This document shows, one piece after another, positions 43,781 through 53,092 of a DNA stretch of 64,000 bases. The stretch comes from Luteipulveratus mongoliensis (GTDB taxonomy: Bacteria > Actinomycetota > Actinomycetes > Actinomycetales > Dermatophilaceae): NCBI RefSeq assembly GCF_001190945.1, contig NZ_CP011112.1:5208001-5272000 (forward strand), given 5' to 3'. Made by a program: the position numbers and the translations under genes. Under the pieces are notes generated by a model that had not been told where the DNA came from, made no database searches, and saw nothing but the letters and a program-made list of their open reading frames with translations. Position 1 is the stretch's first letter. Every line of letters begins with the position of its first letter.

Positions 43781-45855
43781 GATCTTCCCTGGGCCTGGAT
43801 GGCAGTGATGGCGACCGTGCTGATGATGTCGTCGACGAGCGCTCCACGCGACAGGTCGTTGACGGGCTTGTTGAGGCCTTGCAGCACCGGCCCGACTGCG
43901 ATGGCGCCCGCACTTCGCTGCACCGCCTTGTAGGTGTTGTTACCCGTGTTGAGGTCCGGGAAGATCAGCACGGTTGCGCGTCCGGCCACATCCGAGTCGG
44001 GCATCTTGGTGCGCGCGACGCTCGGGTCGACGGCGGCGTCGTACTGAATCGGCCCTTCTACCAACAGATCTGGGCGTCGCTGGCGTACGAGATCGGTTGC
44101 CTCGCGCACCTTGTCGACATCCGCTCCGGCACCGGACGTGCCTGTGGAGTACGACAGCATGGCGATGCGCGGGGCTGTCCCGAACTGCTCAGCCGTCGCA
44201 GCGGACGAGATGGCGATGTCGGCGAGCTCGGTGGCGGTGGGGTCGGGGTTGACGGCGCAGTCGCCGTAGACGAGGACGCGGTCGGCCAGGCACATCAGGA
44301 ACACGCTCGACACGATCGAAGTGCCCGGCACGGTCTTGATGATCTCGAACGATGGTTTGATCGTGTGCGCCGTCGTGTGGGTGGCACCGGACACCATGCC
44401 GTCGGCCTCGCCGAGGTGGACCATCAATGTGCCGAAGTAGGAGACGTCAGTGATGACCTCGCGTGCCTTCTCGACAGTCATCCCCTTGTGGGCGCGCAGC
44501 TCGGCGTAGACCGTGGCGTAGCGCTCGACGTATGCCGGATCGGTCGGCGAGATGATCGTGGCGTCGGCGATGTCGACGCCGGCCGCGGACGCCTTGGCGC
44601 GCAGCGTGGTCTCGTCGCCGAGCAGGATGAGATCGGCAACCCCTTGTCGCAGAAGGGAATCCGCGGCTTGGAGGATGCGCGGATCATCGCCCTCGGGCAG
44701 CACGATCCGGCGGCGGTCGCTACGGGCCCGCTCCAGGAGGCGGTGGCCGAACATCAGCGGAGTCACCGCGGTCGCCTCGGCCACGTCGATGGCCTGCAGG
44801 AGGGCTGCGCCATCGACCGCCTCTGCGAAGGTGCGCAACGCGGTCTGCCGCTTCACCTTGCTGCCCGACGACAGCGCGCCCTTCGTGGCCGCGAGACGAG
44901 TAGTGGTGTCGAAGGTGCCGAGCTCCGTGAGGATCAGCGGCAGGTCGAGCTGTGCGCCGTCGATGAGCTGCATGATCGACTCCGGCGGGTGGTAGCCGCC
45001 GGTCAGCACCACCGAGGACAGGGCCGGGAACGTGCCCGACTGGTGCGCGAGAACCAGACCCGGCAGCACGTCGTACCGATCACCGGGGGCGATGACCGTG
45101 ACGTCCTCGACCAGCCGAGTCAGCACGTTGGGCATGGACATGGCCGCGATGACGAAGCCGCGCGCCTCACGGTCCAGCCATTCCTCGTTGCCGCGCAGCA
45201 GTCGACCATCGCACGCGGCCATGATGCTGCGCACTGTGGGCGCGACGAGCAACGGAACCTCGGGGAGCACCCCGAGCAGCGGCGCACCGCCGGCCTCCGG
45301 CAACGACGACAGACGGGCGCGTACGTCCTCGAGGAGCTCAGGATTCACGCGATTGGCGACCAGAGCGACAGGCAGGGCGTGCTCCTCCCGCAGCTGGTCG
45401 CAGGCGGACTCGGTCGCGACGACGAGGTCGTCGACGCTGCGGTCCTTGCCCTGAACGACGAGGACGACGGGGCTGCCGAGGTTGGCGGCGATGCGGGCGT
45501 TGAGTGCAGCTTCGGTGCCGCTGGCGACGTCAGTGAAGTCGCTGCCCAGGACGACGACGACGTCTCGGCGCGCGGCCAGCCGGTGGAAGCGGTCGACGAT
45601 CTCGCCCAGCGCTTCCGGCTCGTTGTCGTGCAGCCGGTCGTAGGTGACGCCGATCGACTCCTCGTACGTCTGGTCCACACCCGCGTGCGAGGCCAGGAGG
45701 TCGATGACGGGGTCGTGGTGATCGTCGGTCGCCGTGACGGCCCGAAACACCCCGACACTGCTCGCCTCACGCGACAGCAGGTCGAGCAGTCCGAGCGCGA
45801 TGGTCGACTTGCCGGTCTCACCCTCGGTCGAGGTGATGTAGACGCTGCGCGACAT
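43777..45855 (-). CDS. pta: Phosphate acetyltransferase, long form
   Basis: A 692-residue enzyme interconverting acetyl-CoA and acetyl phosphate. The N-terminal BioD/CobQ-like P-loop domain has GETGKST near residues 11-17. A middle DRTGG-type region follows, and the catalytic PTA domain begins near 380 (RIVLPEGDDPRILQAA) with MVSGATHTTAHTIKPSFEIIKT and VYGDCAVNPDPTATELADIA. TAACCT lies 6 nt before the ATG and no ribosome site is seen, so it is probably leaderless. Operon pta-ackA with a 4-bp overlap. Confidence 0.95.
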   Translation of the reverse strand: MSRSVYITSTEGETGKSTIALGLLDLLSREASSVGVFRAVTATDDHHDPVIDLLASHAGVDQTYEESIGVTYDRLHDNEPEALGEIVDRFHRLAARRDVVVVLGSDFTDVASGTEAALNARIAANLGSPVVLVVQGKDRSVDDLVVATESACDQLREEHALPVALVANRVNPELLEDVRARLSSLPEAGGAPLLGVLPEVPLLVAPTVRSIMAACDGRLLRGNEEWLDREARGFVIAAMSMPNVLTRLVEDVTVIAPGDRYDVLPGLVLAHQSGTFPALSSVVLTGGYHPPESIMQLIDGAQLDLPLILTELGTFDTTTRLAATKGALSSGSKVKRQTALRTFAEAVDGAALLQAIDVAEATAVTPLMFGHRLLERARSDRRRIVLPEGDDPRILQAADSLLRQGVADLILLGDETTLRAKASAAGVDIADATIISPTDPAYVERYATVYAELRAHKGMTVEKAREVITDVSYFGTLMVHLGEADGMVSGATHTTAHTIKPSFEIIKTVPGTSIVSSVFLMCLADRVLVYGDCAVNPDPTATELADIAISSAATAEQFGTAPRIAMLSYSTGTSGAGADVDKVREATDLVRQRRPDLLVEGPIQYDAAVDPSVARTKMPDSDVAGRATVLIFPDLNTGNNTYKAVQRSAGAIAVGPVLQGLNKPVNDLSRGALVDDIISTVAITAIQAQGRS

Positions 45856-45947
45856 GCGCCCAGGTTAAGGCGCGGGGCGAGCCGGAATCAGGGCGGCGGG
45901 TCCGGGGTTGTCGAGGAGGACGTCCCTACCGATCAGAGGAGCTCGTG

Positions 45948-46307
45948 ATGCCTGAGACCAAAACGACCCATAGCGTCAGTGTGGAGCAGGGCACAGCGCA
46001 CGTGACCGTCGTGATCGACGGCGTGACCGTCGCGGACAGCACTCGACCCCTCCTCGTGCACGAGACGGGCTACCCCGTCCGCTACTACCTGCCGCCGGAA
46101 GACGTCCGGCTCGACACGTTCCGAGCAACGCAGACACACACGACCTGCCCCTACAAGGGTGAGGCGTCGTACTGGACCTTCTCCGACGACGAGGGCAACG
46201 AGCGCGCCGACGTCGCGTGGGCGTACCCCGAGCCACTCGAGGCCGTCGCTCCGATCAAGGACCACATCTCGTTCTACGACACCGTCGCCGAGGTACGCGT
46301 CAGCTGA
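45948..46307 (+). CDS. DUF427 domain protein
   Basis: A 119-residue protein covering one DUF427 domain, with the conserved HETGYPVRYYLPPEDV, CPYKGEASYW and WAYPEPLEAVAPIKDHISFY segments. The family is widespread in Actinobacteria and its reaction is not established. ATG 45948 with AGAGGA upstream. Divergent from pta and convergent with the SPFH gene. Confidence 0.92.
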   Translation: MPETKTTHSVSVEQGTAHVTVVIDGVTVADSTRPLLVHETGYPVRYYLPPEDVRLDTFRATQTHTTCPYKGEASYWTFSDDEGNERADVAWAYPEPLEAVAPIKDHISFYDTVAEVRVS

Positions 46308-46332
46308 CCTGCCGTACGACCGCCGGTCGCCG

Positions 46333-47592
46333 TCAGGACGACGTCTCGTCCTCGGGCGATGCTCCGGTCGCAGGAGGTTCCGGGGTGGGCTGCGGCGTCG
46401 CGGCCGGCGGTGACGCAAGCGTGAGCGGCGGCTCGGCGCCGGGATCGGCCATCGGCCGAGGGCGCGGTGCGGTGAGTGGAGCCTCATCGACGGGCATCTG
46501 CGCCGCGGCCTCGGCCTTGCGGACAGCGTCCAGCGCGGCATCCGCCGTCGTCGATGCGAACCAGTCCTTCACGTCCTCATCGACATCGCCCGGCTTGGGA
46601 GCGTCGGCGTCGGGTTCGCCTGCCTCGTAACGGAATACGCCGTCGTCGCCCTTCTTGCCGAATGCCTGAGCCATCTCCTGCAGCGACTTGCCGAAGTCGT
46701 TCGGGATCATCCACACCTTGTTGGCATCGCCGCGAGCCATGGTCGGCAAGGTCTGGAGGTACTGGTAGGCGAGCAGCTCGGGTGTGGGCTTGCCCTGCTT
46801 GATCGCGGCGAAGGTCTTCTCGATCGCCTTGGCCTGGCCCTGAGCCCGCAAGAACTGGGATGCGCGCTCACCCTCGGCCCGCAGGATCGCCGACTGCCGC
46901 TCGCCCTCGGCGGTCAGGATCGCCGCCTGCTTCGCGCCTTCGGCTGTCAGCACGGCGGCCTGCTTCTGGCCCTCGGCGGTCTTGATGGCCGATTCCCGCG
47001 CGCCCTCTGCGGTCAGGATCACCGCGCGCTTGTCACGGTCGGCGCGCATCTGCTTCTCCATCGAGTCCTGGATGGAGGGCGGCGGGTCGATGGCCTTGAG
47101 CTCGACGCGAGCCACGCGGATTCCCCACTTGCCGGTCGCCTCGTCGAGGACGCCGCGCAGCTGGGTGTTGATCGCGTCGCGGCTGGTGAGGGCCTGCTCA
47201 AGGTTCATGCCACCGACGACGTTGCGCAGGGTGGTGGTCGTGAGCTGCTCGACCGCGACGATGTAGTTGGCGATCTCGTAGACCGCGGCCTTGGGGTCGG
47301 TGACCTGGAAGTAGACGACCGTGTCGATCGAGACCGTCAGGTTGTCCTCGGTGATGACCGGCTGCGGCGGGAACGACACGACCTGCTCGCGCAGATCGAC
47401 GCGCGCACGGATGCGGTCGATGAACGGGACGAGCCAGGTGACGCCGGCCTCCGTCGTACGGTTGTAACGACCCAGCCGCTCGATCACGGCGGCTTGGGCC
47501 TGCGGGATGACCTTGATCGCCTGGATGACCGCGATGACCACCAGGAGGGCCAGGACCCCCATCGCAATGAGACCTACTGGGACGTCATCCAT
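46333..47592 (-). CDS. SPFH/band 7 (stomatin-like) membrane protein
   Basis: A 419-residue protein with one N-terminal membrane helix (about 7-25) and an SPFH domain (IPQAQAAVIERLGRYNRTTEAGVTWLVPFIDR to about 210). A coiled-coil stretch follows in which ILTAEGxxxxA repeats at least five times (about 185-245). The C-terminus is Pro/Ala-rich and acidic. Such proteins form membrane microdomain scaffolds. The gene overlaps NfeD by 8 bp, the usual stomatin/NfeD pairing. Confidence 0.93.
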   Translation of the reverse strand: MDDVPVGLIAMGVLALLVVIAVIQAIKVIPQAQAAVIERLGRYNRTTEAGVTWLVPFIDRIRARVDLREQVVSFPPQPVITEDNLTVSIDTVVYFQVTDPKAAVYEIANYIVAVEQLTTTTLRNVVGGMNLEQALTSRDAINTQLRGVLDEATGKWGIRVARVELKAIDPPPSIQDSMEKQMRADRDKRAVILTAEGARESAIKTAEGQKQAAVLTAEGAKQAAILTAEGERQSAILRAEGERASQFLRAQGQAKAIEKTFAAIKQGKPTPELLAYQYLQTLPTMARGDANKVWMIPNDFGKSLQEMAQAFGKKGDDGVFRYEAGEPDADAPKPGDVDEDVKDWFASTTADAALDAVRKAEAAAQMPVDEAPLTAPRPRPMADPGAEPPLTLASPPAATPQPTPEPPATGASPEDETSS

Positions 47593-48022
47593 GGAATTCC
47601 CCTGTCACATAGACGGTTGCGCCACGGATCTCGGTGACCGTGACCTCTGTGCCGACCTCGATCGGCGGCTCACCTTCGACTGTGCGGGCCGACCACACCT
47701 CACCGCGGACCTTCACCTCGCCGGCGTTCTCGTTCACGACGACCAGCACGGTCGCCGGCGCACCGAGGACGCGACGCATTCCGACGTCTGGCGGCTCGAG
47801 CCGGTTGAGGTGACGCAGGAGCGGCGGTCGGACCACCACGACCAGCAGCACGCTGATCAGCGCGAACACGATGAACGGCAGCCAGTGGTTGTCCGGCAGG
47901 GCCGCCGCTGTAGCAGCTCCGCCGAGCGCGCCGCCCGCAAGCATCAGCAGCACGAACTCGGCGCCCAGCAGCTCCGCAGCTGCCAGGCCGAGCGCCGCGA
48001 TGAACCACAGCAAGGCCGACAT
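47585..48022 (-). CDS. NfeD family membrane protein
   Basis: A 145-residue short NfeD. Hydrophobic helices cover about 2-65 with Gly-rich AGGALGGAATAAAL, then a C-terminal OB-fold (GAPATVLVVVNENAGEVKVRGEVWSARTVEG...GTEVTVTEIRGATVYV). It partners the SPFH protein of the same operon. ATG with TAGTGT 6 nt upstream and no ribosome site, so probably leaderless. Confidence 0.93.
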   Translation of the reverse strand: MSALLWFIAALGLAAAELLGAEFVLLMLAGGALGGAATAAALPDNHWLPFIVFALISVLLVVVVRPPLLRHLNRLEPPDVGMRRVLGAPATVLVVVNENAGEVKVRGEVWSARTVEGEPPIEVGTEVTVTEIRGATVYVTGEFHG

Positions 48023-48101
48023 GATTCGACACTACGCCGCGCGCCTGTCGTGAGCCTGGACGTCGCGCTCCGGAAGCAATCGGCACGCCGCCGGGTTGGC
48101 T

Positions 48102-49958
48102 ATGGGTGTGAGCGACACGATCCGTAGCCGAGTCCGCGTACGCGCCCCTCGCCTGGAGGGGCGCGGCTGGCTCAACACCGGCGGCCGCGACGTCAGCCTC
48201 GAAGACCTGCGCGGCAAGGTCGTGGTGCTCGACTTCTGGACGTTCTGCTGCGTCAACTGCCTGCACGTCCTCGATGAGCTGCGGCCGTTGGAGGAGAAGT
48301 ACGCCGACCAGCTGGTGCTCATCGGTGTGCACTCGCCGAAGTTCGAGCACGAGGCCGACCCGGACGCGCTCGTCGCCGCGGTCGAGCGGTACGCCGTCCA
48401 TCACCCGGTCCTCGACGACCCGTCCCTGAAGACCTGGCAGGCGTACACCGCCCGCGCCTGGCCGACGCTCGTCGTCATCGATCCCGAGGGTTACGTGGTC
48501 GCGCAGATGTCCGGCGAGGGCCACGCGCACGGGCTGTCCGTGCTGGTCGAGGAGCTGTTGGCCGAGCACGATGCGAAGGGCACCTTGCGAGCCGGGGACG
48601 GGCCGTACGTCGCGCCCCCGCCTCCCTCGAGTGCGCTCCGGTTCCCGGGCAAGTTGGTAGCCGTGGGTGACGGGTCCGTGCTGGTGTCCGACACTGCGCA
48701 CCATCAGGTGGTGCACCTCGAGGAGGACCTGTCGACGGTGCGGGCGCGCTACGGCGGGCCTGAGGTTTTCAACGAGCCGCAGGGGTTGCTCGTCCTGCCG
48801 ACTGACGTCGCCGAACGGCTCGGCTACGACGTCGTCGTCGCTGACAGCGTCAACCACCAGATCAAGGGAATCCGCCTGGCGGACGGTGCAATTCGCGCAC
48901 TTGCCGGCACCGGTCAGCAGCTGCGAGAGCGGTCCGGGAGCGGGCCGGCGCTGAAGCAAGACCTCTCGACGCCGTGGGACGTCGCGTGGTGGATCGACCG
49001 CGTCGTCATCGCCATGGCGGGCACCCATCAGCTGTGGGCGCTGCACCTCGCGCCCGACTCGGCTGACAGCACGGTCGCGGTCCTGGCTGGTACGTCCGCT
49101 GAGGGCATTCGCGACGGCGCCGCCGATGAGGCCTGGTTTGCTCAGCCGTCGGGGCTGACCGCTTCCGCAGATGGGCAGCGGGTCTGGGTCGCCGACTCTG
49201 AGACGTCGGCCCTGCGGTCGATCACCTTGACGGACAACGGTTTTGAGGTCACCACCCACGTTGGTCAGGGGCTCTTCGACTTCGGTCACGTGGACGGGCT
49301 TTCCTCGAAGGCGCTGCTCCAGCATCCGCTCGGCGTCACCGAGCTGCCGGACGGGTCCGTCGCGATCAGTGACACCTACAACGGCGCAATCCGCCGCTTC
49401 GACCCTCACACCGGAGAGGTGACCACGCTGGCGACGGACCTGGCCGAGCCGAGCGACGCCCTGGCGATCGACGACTCAACCGACGAAGGGGTACACCTAG
49501 CCGTCGTGGAATCGGCTGCACACCGGATCACGCGCGTCGCCGTGCCCGCTGATGCGCAGCAGGTCGACGGGCAGGCGCACCAGATGCAACGTCCGCCCAC
49601 CGCGCTCGCGAACGGCGCCGTGGATCTGGTGGTCGCGTTCGAGCCGCCGACGGGACAGAAGCTCGACAAGCGGTGGGGCGACCCGACGCAGCTGATGGTG
49701 TCGTCCACGCCTGAGTCGCTGATCCGCGAAGGCGCAGGCACCGCAACGGGACTCACGCGCACGCTCGACCTGGATCCGGCCGTCGAGTCAGGCACGCTGC
49801 ACATCTCGGTGCGAGCCGCTGCGTGCGATGGCGATCCAGTGACGGGTGAGGTGCCCGAGCACGCCGCCTGTCATCTGTACCAGCAGGACTGGGGCATTCC
49901 GGTCGCGCTGAAGGACGACGCTCCAACCGAGCTCAGACTCGACCTCCGCGGCGTCTGA
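48102..49958 (+). CDS. Thioredoxin-like / NHL beta-propeller fusion protein
   Basis: A 618-residue protein. The N-terminal thioredoxin fold has DFWTFCCVNCLHVL with CxxC at Cys50-Val-Asn-Cys53 and RAWPTLVVIDPEG with the cis-Pro region. The rest forms an NHL-type six-bladed propeller (for example FNEPQGLLVLP, ADSVNHQIKGIRLADG, LSTPWDVAWW, LQHPLGVTELPDGSVAISDTYNGAIRRFD). This matches the NHL-domain thioredoxin family, which resembles NHLRC2. Redox role unknown. The start may be ATG 48102 or GTG 48108, neither with a ribosome site. Confidence 0.9.
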   Translation: MGVSDTIRSRVRVRAPRLEGRGWLNTGGRDVSLEDLRGKVVVLDFWTFCCVNCLHVLDELRPLEEKYADQLVLIGVHSPKFEHEADPDALVAAVERYAVHHPVLDDPSLKTWQAYTARAWPTLVVIDPEGYVVAQMSGEGHAHGLSVLVEELLAEHDAKGTLRAGDGPYVAPPPPSSALRFPGKLVAVGDGSVLVSDTAHHQVVHLEEDLSTVRARYGGPEVFNEPQGLLVLPTDVAERLGYDVVVADSVNHQIKGIRLADGAIRALAGTGQQLRERSGSGPALKQDLSTPWDVAWWIDRVVIAMAGTHQLWALHLAPDSADSTVAVLAGTSAEGIRDGAADEAWFAQPSGLTASADGQRVWVADSETSALRSITLTDNGFEVTTHVGQGLFDFGHVDGLSSKALLQHPLGVTELPDGSVAISDTYNGAIRRFDPHTGEVTTLATDLAEPSDALAIDDSTDEGVHLAVVESAAHRITRVAVPADAQQVDGQAHQMQRPPTALANGAVDLVVAFEPPTGQKLDKRWGDPTQLMVSSTPESLIREGAGTATGLTRTLDLDPAVESGTLHISVRAAACDGDPVTGEVPEHAACHLYQQDWGIPVALKDDAPTELRLDLRGV

Positions 49959-49965
49959 CTCACCT

Positions 49966-50072
49966 CGCCGGTCGAGTAGGCGAGCCCCAAGGGCGAGCCG
50001 TATCGAGACCAGCTGCGCGCGGGCACCTGGTCTCGATACGCCTCCGCTAGCGCTCCGGCTACTCGACCAGCG
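49966..50072. repeat. Single complete copy of the LVE-stop palindrome
   Basis: 107 bp, beginning CGCCGGTCGAGTAG and ending CTACTCGACCAGCG, with the internal GTATCGAGACC and GGTCTCGATAC pairing. It lies 7 bp past the stop of the thioredoxin-NHL gene, before convergent genes. Same family as 42266-42585. Confidence 0.9.
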
Positions 50073-50118
50073 GTGGGTCGGGCGTGTCGCGGTCAGGTCG
50101 CAAGGGGTCTGTGGAGAA

Positions 50119-50156
50119 GTACAACCTTGTTGCGGATATCTACAACGAGGTTGTAC
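50119..50156. promoter_or_regulatory. Orphan 38-bp palindrome between convergent genes
   Basis: GTACAACCTTGTTG (50119-50132), a 10-bp spacer with GATATC, and CAACGAGGTTGTAC (50143-50156): 14-bp arms with one mismatch, AT-rich against its surroundings. It looks like a TetR/GntR-class operator, but both flanking genes end here. It may also act as a terminator or mark a lost gene. Confidence 0.55.
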
Positions 50157-50179
50157 ATGTCCCCGATACCCCACCGCCC

Positions 50180-50992
50180 TCAGCGAGACGACCGCTGGTT
50201 GAGGCGGCGGTCGGCGAGGACGGGGAAGGTCTCGCGCGCGTCAGCCACCAGCCGGTCGGGGATGTCGACGGACAGCACCTCCTGGCCCTCGCCGGCTTCG
50301 GCCAAGTTCTCGCCGCCCGGTCCGATGACGGCGCTGTGGCCGCCCATCTCGGTACGCGCATGCGTACCAGCTGTGTTGCACGCGATCACCAGCGCCTGGT
50401 CCTCGATCGCACGCGCTCGCAGCAGCAGCCGCCAGTGCTCCACCCGAGCCATCGGCCACGCGGCTGGGATCACGAATGCCGTTGCGCCCTGGTCGATCTG
50501 GGCACGGTAGAGCTCCGGGAACCGCAGGTCGTAGCACGTCGAAAGAGCAGCCCGAGACCCGTCGGGCAGATCGATCAGCGCGAGGTCCGCGCCGGCCTCC
50601 ATGAGCTTCGGCTCACCACCCGCGAAGCCAAAACGATGAATCTTGCGGTACGTCGTCACCAGCTCACCCTGGGCGTCGAACACCAAAGAGGTGTTCCAGA
50701 GATCCTTGCCTTCCGGACCGGTCTCCCCCGAAGGTCGCTCGACGATCGAGCCGCCGTGCAGGACGGCACCGATCTCAGCCGCGACCTGCGAAAGCGCTTG
50801 TGCCACAGCGCCGTTCGTGGTCTGCGCCTTCTCCGACCACGCGCGGTAGTCGAACCCGCCCATCGGCCACAGTTCGGGCAGCACCACGAGGTCGTGGCCC
50901 GCCTGCTCGCGCACGAGTCCGACGACGCGGGAGGTGCGCTCCTCGACCGACTCGGAGTCGTCGTACGACAGCTGGATCAACGCAACACGCAT
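50180..50992 (-). CDS. Carbon-nitrogen hydrolase (nitrilase superfamily)
   Basis: A 270-residue hydrolase with the Glu-Lys-Cys triad: VVLPELWPMGG, YRKIHRFGF and STCYDLRFPELYR. The family hydrolyses amides or nitriles of small molecules. The pattern resembles omega-amidase/YafV-like members. I use ATG 50992, with AAGGAG about 5 nt upstream. A GTG at 50998 lies inside that ribosome site. It follows the CopD-CtaG gene by 2 nt. Confidence 0.9.
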   Translation of the reverse strand: MRVALIQLSYDDSESVEERTSRVVGLVREQAGHDLVVLPELWPMGGFDYRAWSEKAQTTNGAVAQALSQVAAEIGAVLHGGSIVERPSGETGPEGKDLWNTSLVFDAQGELVTTYRKIHRFGFAGGEPKLMEAGADLALIDLPDGSRAALSTCYDLRFPELYRAQIDQGATAFVIPAAWPMARVEHWRLLLRARAIEDQALVIACNTAGTHARTEMGGHSAVIGPGGENLAEAGEGQEVLSVDIPDRLVADARETFPVLADRRLNQRSSR

Positions 50993-50994
50993 GG

Positions 50995-52998
50995 TCACTC
51001 CTTGGGCTGAGTCCGTCGGGCTTGAGAGGCGAGGTACTCGTTGTACGCCTTGAGCTCGGCGTCGTCGTCACGATCAGCTTGTCGTGCCTGACGTTTGCCC
51101 TCGGCCGTGTCCTGCCGCAACCAGTCTGCCGTCACCAGCAACGCGAGGATCAGGGTCGGCAGCTCACCGGTGCCCCAGGCGACACCGCCGGCGGCGCGCT
51201 GGTCCTCGAGGGGGTCCGGCACCCACGGCAGCTGGAGGGCGGTGAAGAAGTCAGGCGCCAGCAGACCCGTGCCGGTCATCAGCGCGACGCCGAAGAACGC
51301 GTGCGCCGCGACCGTGATCAGCAGCACCAGCAAGCGAATGGGCGCAGGCCACTTGCGCGGTCCGGGGTCGATCCCGACCAGCACCCACGCGAACAGATAG
51401 CCGGTCAGCAGGAAGTGCACGATCATCAGCACGTGGCCGGTGTGCGTCTCCAACGCCCTGCCGAACAGCGGCGAGTAGTAGAAGACGATGAGGCTGGCGA
51501 AGAACAGCACCGCGGCTACGACGGGGTTGCCCAGCGCGCTGAGCACCCGCGAATGGACGGCTGCCAGCAGCAGCTCGCGCGGGCCCAGCGTCGAGTCCTT
51601 GCGGATCGGCAGCGCACGCAGAGCAAGAGTGACCGGAGCGCCCAGCACCAACAGCATCGGCACGATCATCGAGATGGCCATGTGCTCGACCATGTGCACC
51701 GAGAACATCACGTGCCCGTAGATGCCCACGGCGCTGTCGACGGCGTACAGGAAGATCAGCCAGCCGAGCACCCAGGTGATGACGCGCTGGATCGGCCAGG
51801 CGTCGCCACGCTTGCGCAACCGCCAGACCCAGGACAGGTAGAGCCCGATCGCCACGACGGCGACAGACGTGAACAGCCACTCGGTGCGCCACATCGTCCA
51901 GAAGGCCGACGGCTCGAAGTCGGGCGGCGTCGGATAGCCCGTGCGTTGCAGAGCCGGATCGGCCGACTGCACGAGCTCGTTGACCGGCGGCTGGGATCGT
52001 GAGAGCGCCGCGCCGAGGCCGATCGCGGCGCCCATGAGGCCGACCTCGACGCTCGCGAGGCGGGCGAACAGGGCCTTGGACGGCACGTCGGCCGGCTGCG
52101 CGTGCAACCGCGCGACGACCCGCTCGCGCTGCAGGTAGCCGAACCCGCCGAGCACGACGAGCAGTGCGCTCTTGAGGATGACGAGCGCGCCGTACTCGGT
52201 GGTCAGCCCGTCCCAGCCACCCAGTCGGATGGCCGCGTTGAGGATGCCGGAGAGCGCCACCATGACGTAGCACCAGATGGCCACGCGTGAGTAGCGCTGA
52301 ACGGTGATCGCGGCGGCCTTGCCGAGGCGCGGCCACATCACCAGGAGCGCGAGCAGCCCACCGACCCAGACGGTCACGCCGACCAGGTGCACGGCGAGCG
52401 AGTTGACCGCCGCGTCGTGGCTGCTGCTGCCGGCCGAGTGACCGGCGAGGGCGAGCGGGAGCATCGCGAAGACCGCCAGGCCGAACAGCCACGCCTGGGT
52501 GTTGCGGGTGCGATCCACCACTGCGACAAGGCCGACCACGAGCGCGATGACGGCAGAGACGGCCGGCGCCCGCAGCACCTCCAGGTCCCAGGTGCCGGTC
52601 CACGCCGCCGACCAGAAGCCGGACGAGCCGATCGAGGTGCCGGCGATGTCGGCGTACACGAGCACGCACCCGAGGACCGCCGCGCACCCCCAGGTGAGTC
52701 CGGCGTACGCCGCCATCCGGCCCGCGCGCTCCCGGCGGTGGGTGGACGCGGCCTCGGGCATGAGGAGGCCGCCGTGCAGCAGGCTGCCGATGGTGAGCGC
52801 CGCGGCGCCGTCCTGGACGACGCGGACGATGGGCAGAGCCCAGCGGACGAACACGCCGGGGTCGCTCAGCTCCAGGGCATTGGTCGCGCCGGTGATCGTG
52901 ACTCCGACGTACGCGCCGATCACTCCGCACGCGAGCGCGGCAGCGATCCAGCGAGGCTGAAGCCGAGATCTCGGCGCGGTGCTGCTCTCACTGCTCAC
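50995..52998 (-). CDS. CopD-CtaG fusion membrane protein (copper import / cytochrome oxidase assembly)
   Basis: A 667-residue polytopic membrane protein in two halves. The first (to about 330) matches the CopD copper-resistance domain, including the SSSHDAAVNSLAVHLVGVTVWVGGLLAL His region. The second (about 370-650) matches the caa3-type oxidase assembly factor CtaG (FSVHMVEHMAISMIVPMLLVLGAPVTLALRAL, HTGHVLMIVHFLLTGYLFAWVLVGIDPGP, FFGVALMTG). It likely brings copper to the respiratory oxidase. GTG start with TAGGGT 6 nt upstream, so leaderless. Confidence 0.92.
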   Translation of the reverse strand: MSSESSTAPRSRLQPRWIAAALACGVIGAYVGVTITGATNALELSDPGVFVRWALPIVRVVQDGAAALTIGSLLHGGLLMPEAASTHRRERAGRMAAYAGLTWGCAAVLGCVLVYADIAGTSIGSSGFWSAAWTGTWDLEVLRAPAVSAVIALVVGLVAVVDRTRNTQAWLFGLAVFAMLPLALAGHSAGSSSHDAAVNSLAVHLVGVTVWVGGLLALLVMWPRLGKAAAITVQRYSRVAIWCYVMVALSGILNAAIRLGGWDGLTTEYGALVILKSALLVVLGGFGYLQRERVVARLHAQPADVPSKALFARLASVEVGLMGAAIGLGAALSRSQPPVNELVQSADPALQRTGYPTPPDFEPSAFWTMWRTEWLFTSVAVVAIGLYLSWVWRLRKRGDAWPIQRVITWVLGWLIFLYAVDSAVGIYGHVMFSVHMVEHMAISMIVPMLLVLGAPVTLALRALPIRKDSTLGPRELLLAAVHSRVLSALGNPVVAAVLFFASLIVFYYSPLFGRALETHTGHVLMIVHFLLTGYLFAWVLVGIDPGPRKWPAPIRLLVLLITVAAHAFFGVALMTGTGLLAPDFFTALQLPWVPDPLEDQRAAGGVAWGTGELPTLILALLVTADWLRQDTAEGKRQARQADRDDDAELKAYNEYLASQARRTQPKE

Positions 52999-53004
52999 CC
53001 CGAC

Positions 53005-53086
53005 ACCCTAAGGACGTTCCCTGTTCGTCCGCCCATGGGCCGTGATTGCTGGTTCGGCAGGCGGGTGTCAGTGGTCTCAGTAGAGT
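53005..53086. promoter_or_regulatory. Back-to-back leaderless -10 elements
   Basis: On the minus strand TAGGGT (53005-53010) lies 6 nt before the CopD-CtaG GTG. On the plus strand TAGAGT (53081-53086) lies 6 nt before the ATG at 53093. Neither gene has a ribosome site, so both transcripts probably begin at the start codon. Confidence 0.6.
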
Positions 53087-53092
53087 CGAGAC

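Noticed and set aside
43879-45948. 689-residue open frame on the plus strand opposite pta
   Set aside because: It is antisense to a clear pta gene in GC-rich DNA where long shadow frames are expected. Its translation is rich in Arg, Gly and Asp/Glu without any domain, and no ribosome site is present.
47700-49409. 569-residue minus-strand frame over the thioredoxin-NHL gene
   Set aside because: It overlaps both the NHL gene and the nfeD gene in antisense or another frame and shows no domain.
50119-50156. Chromosome dimer (dif) or parS site
   Set aside because: The sequence does not resemble the dif core or the TGTTTCACGTGAAACA-type parS motif, and a single copy with long arms fits neither.
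50157-50510. Small gene starting with ATG right after the 38-bp palindrome
   Set aside because: The frame runs antisense through the nitrilase gene, lacks a ribosome site and is Arg/Ser-rich like other shadows.
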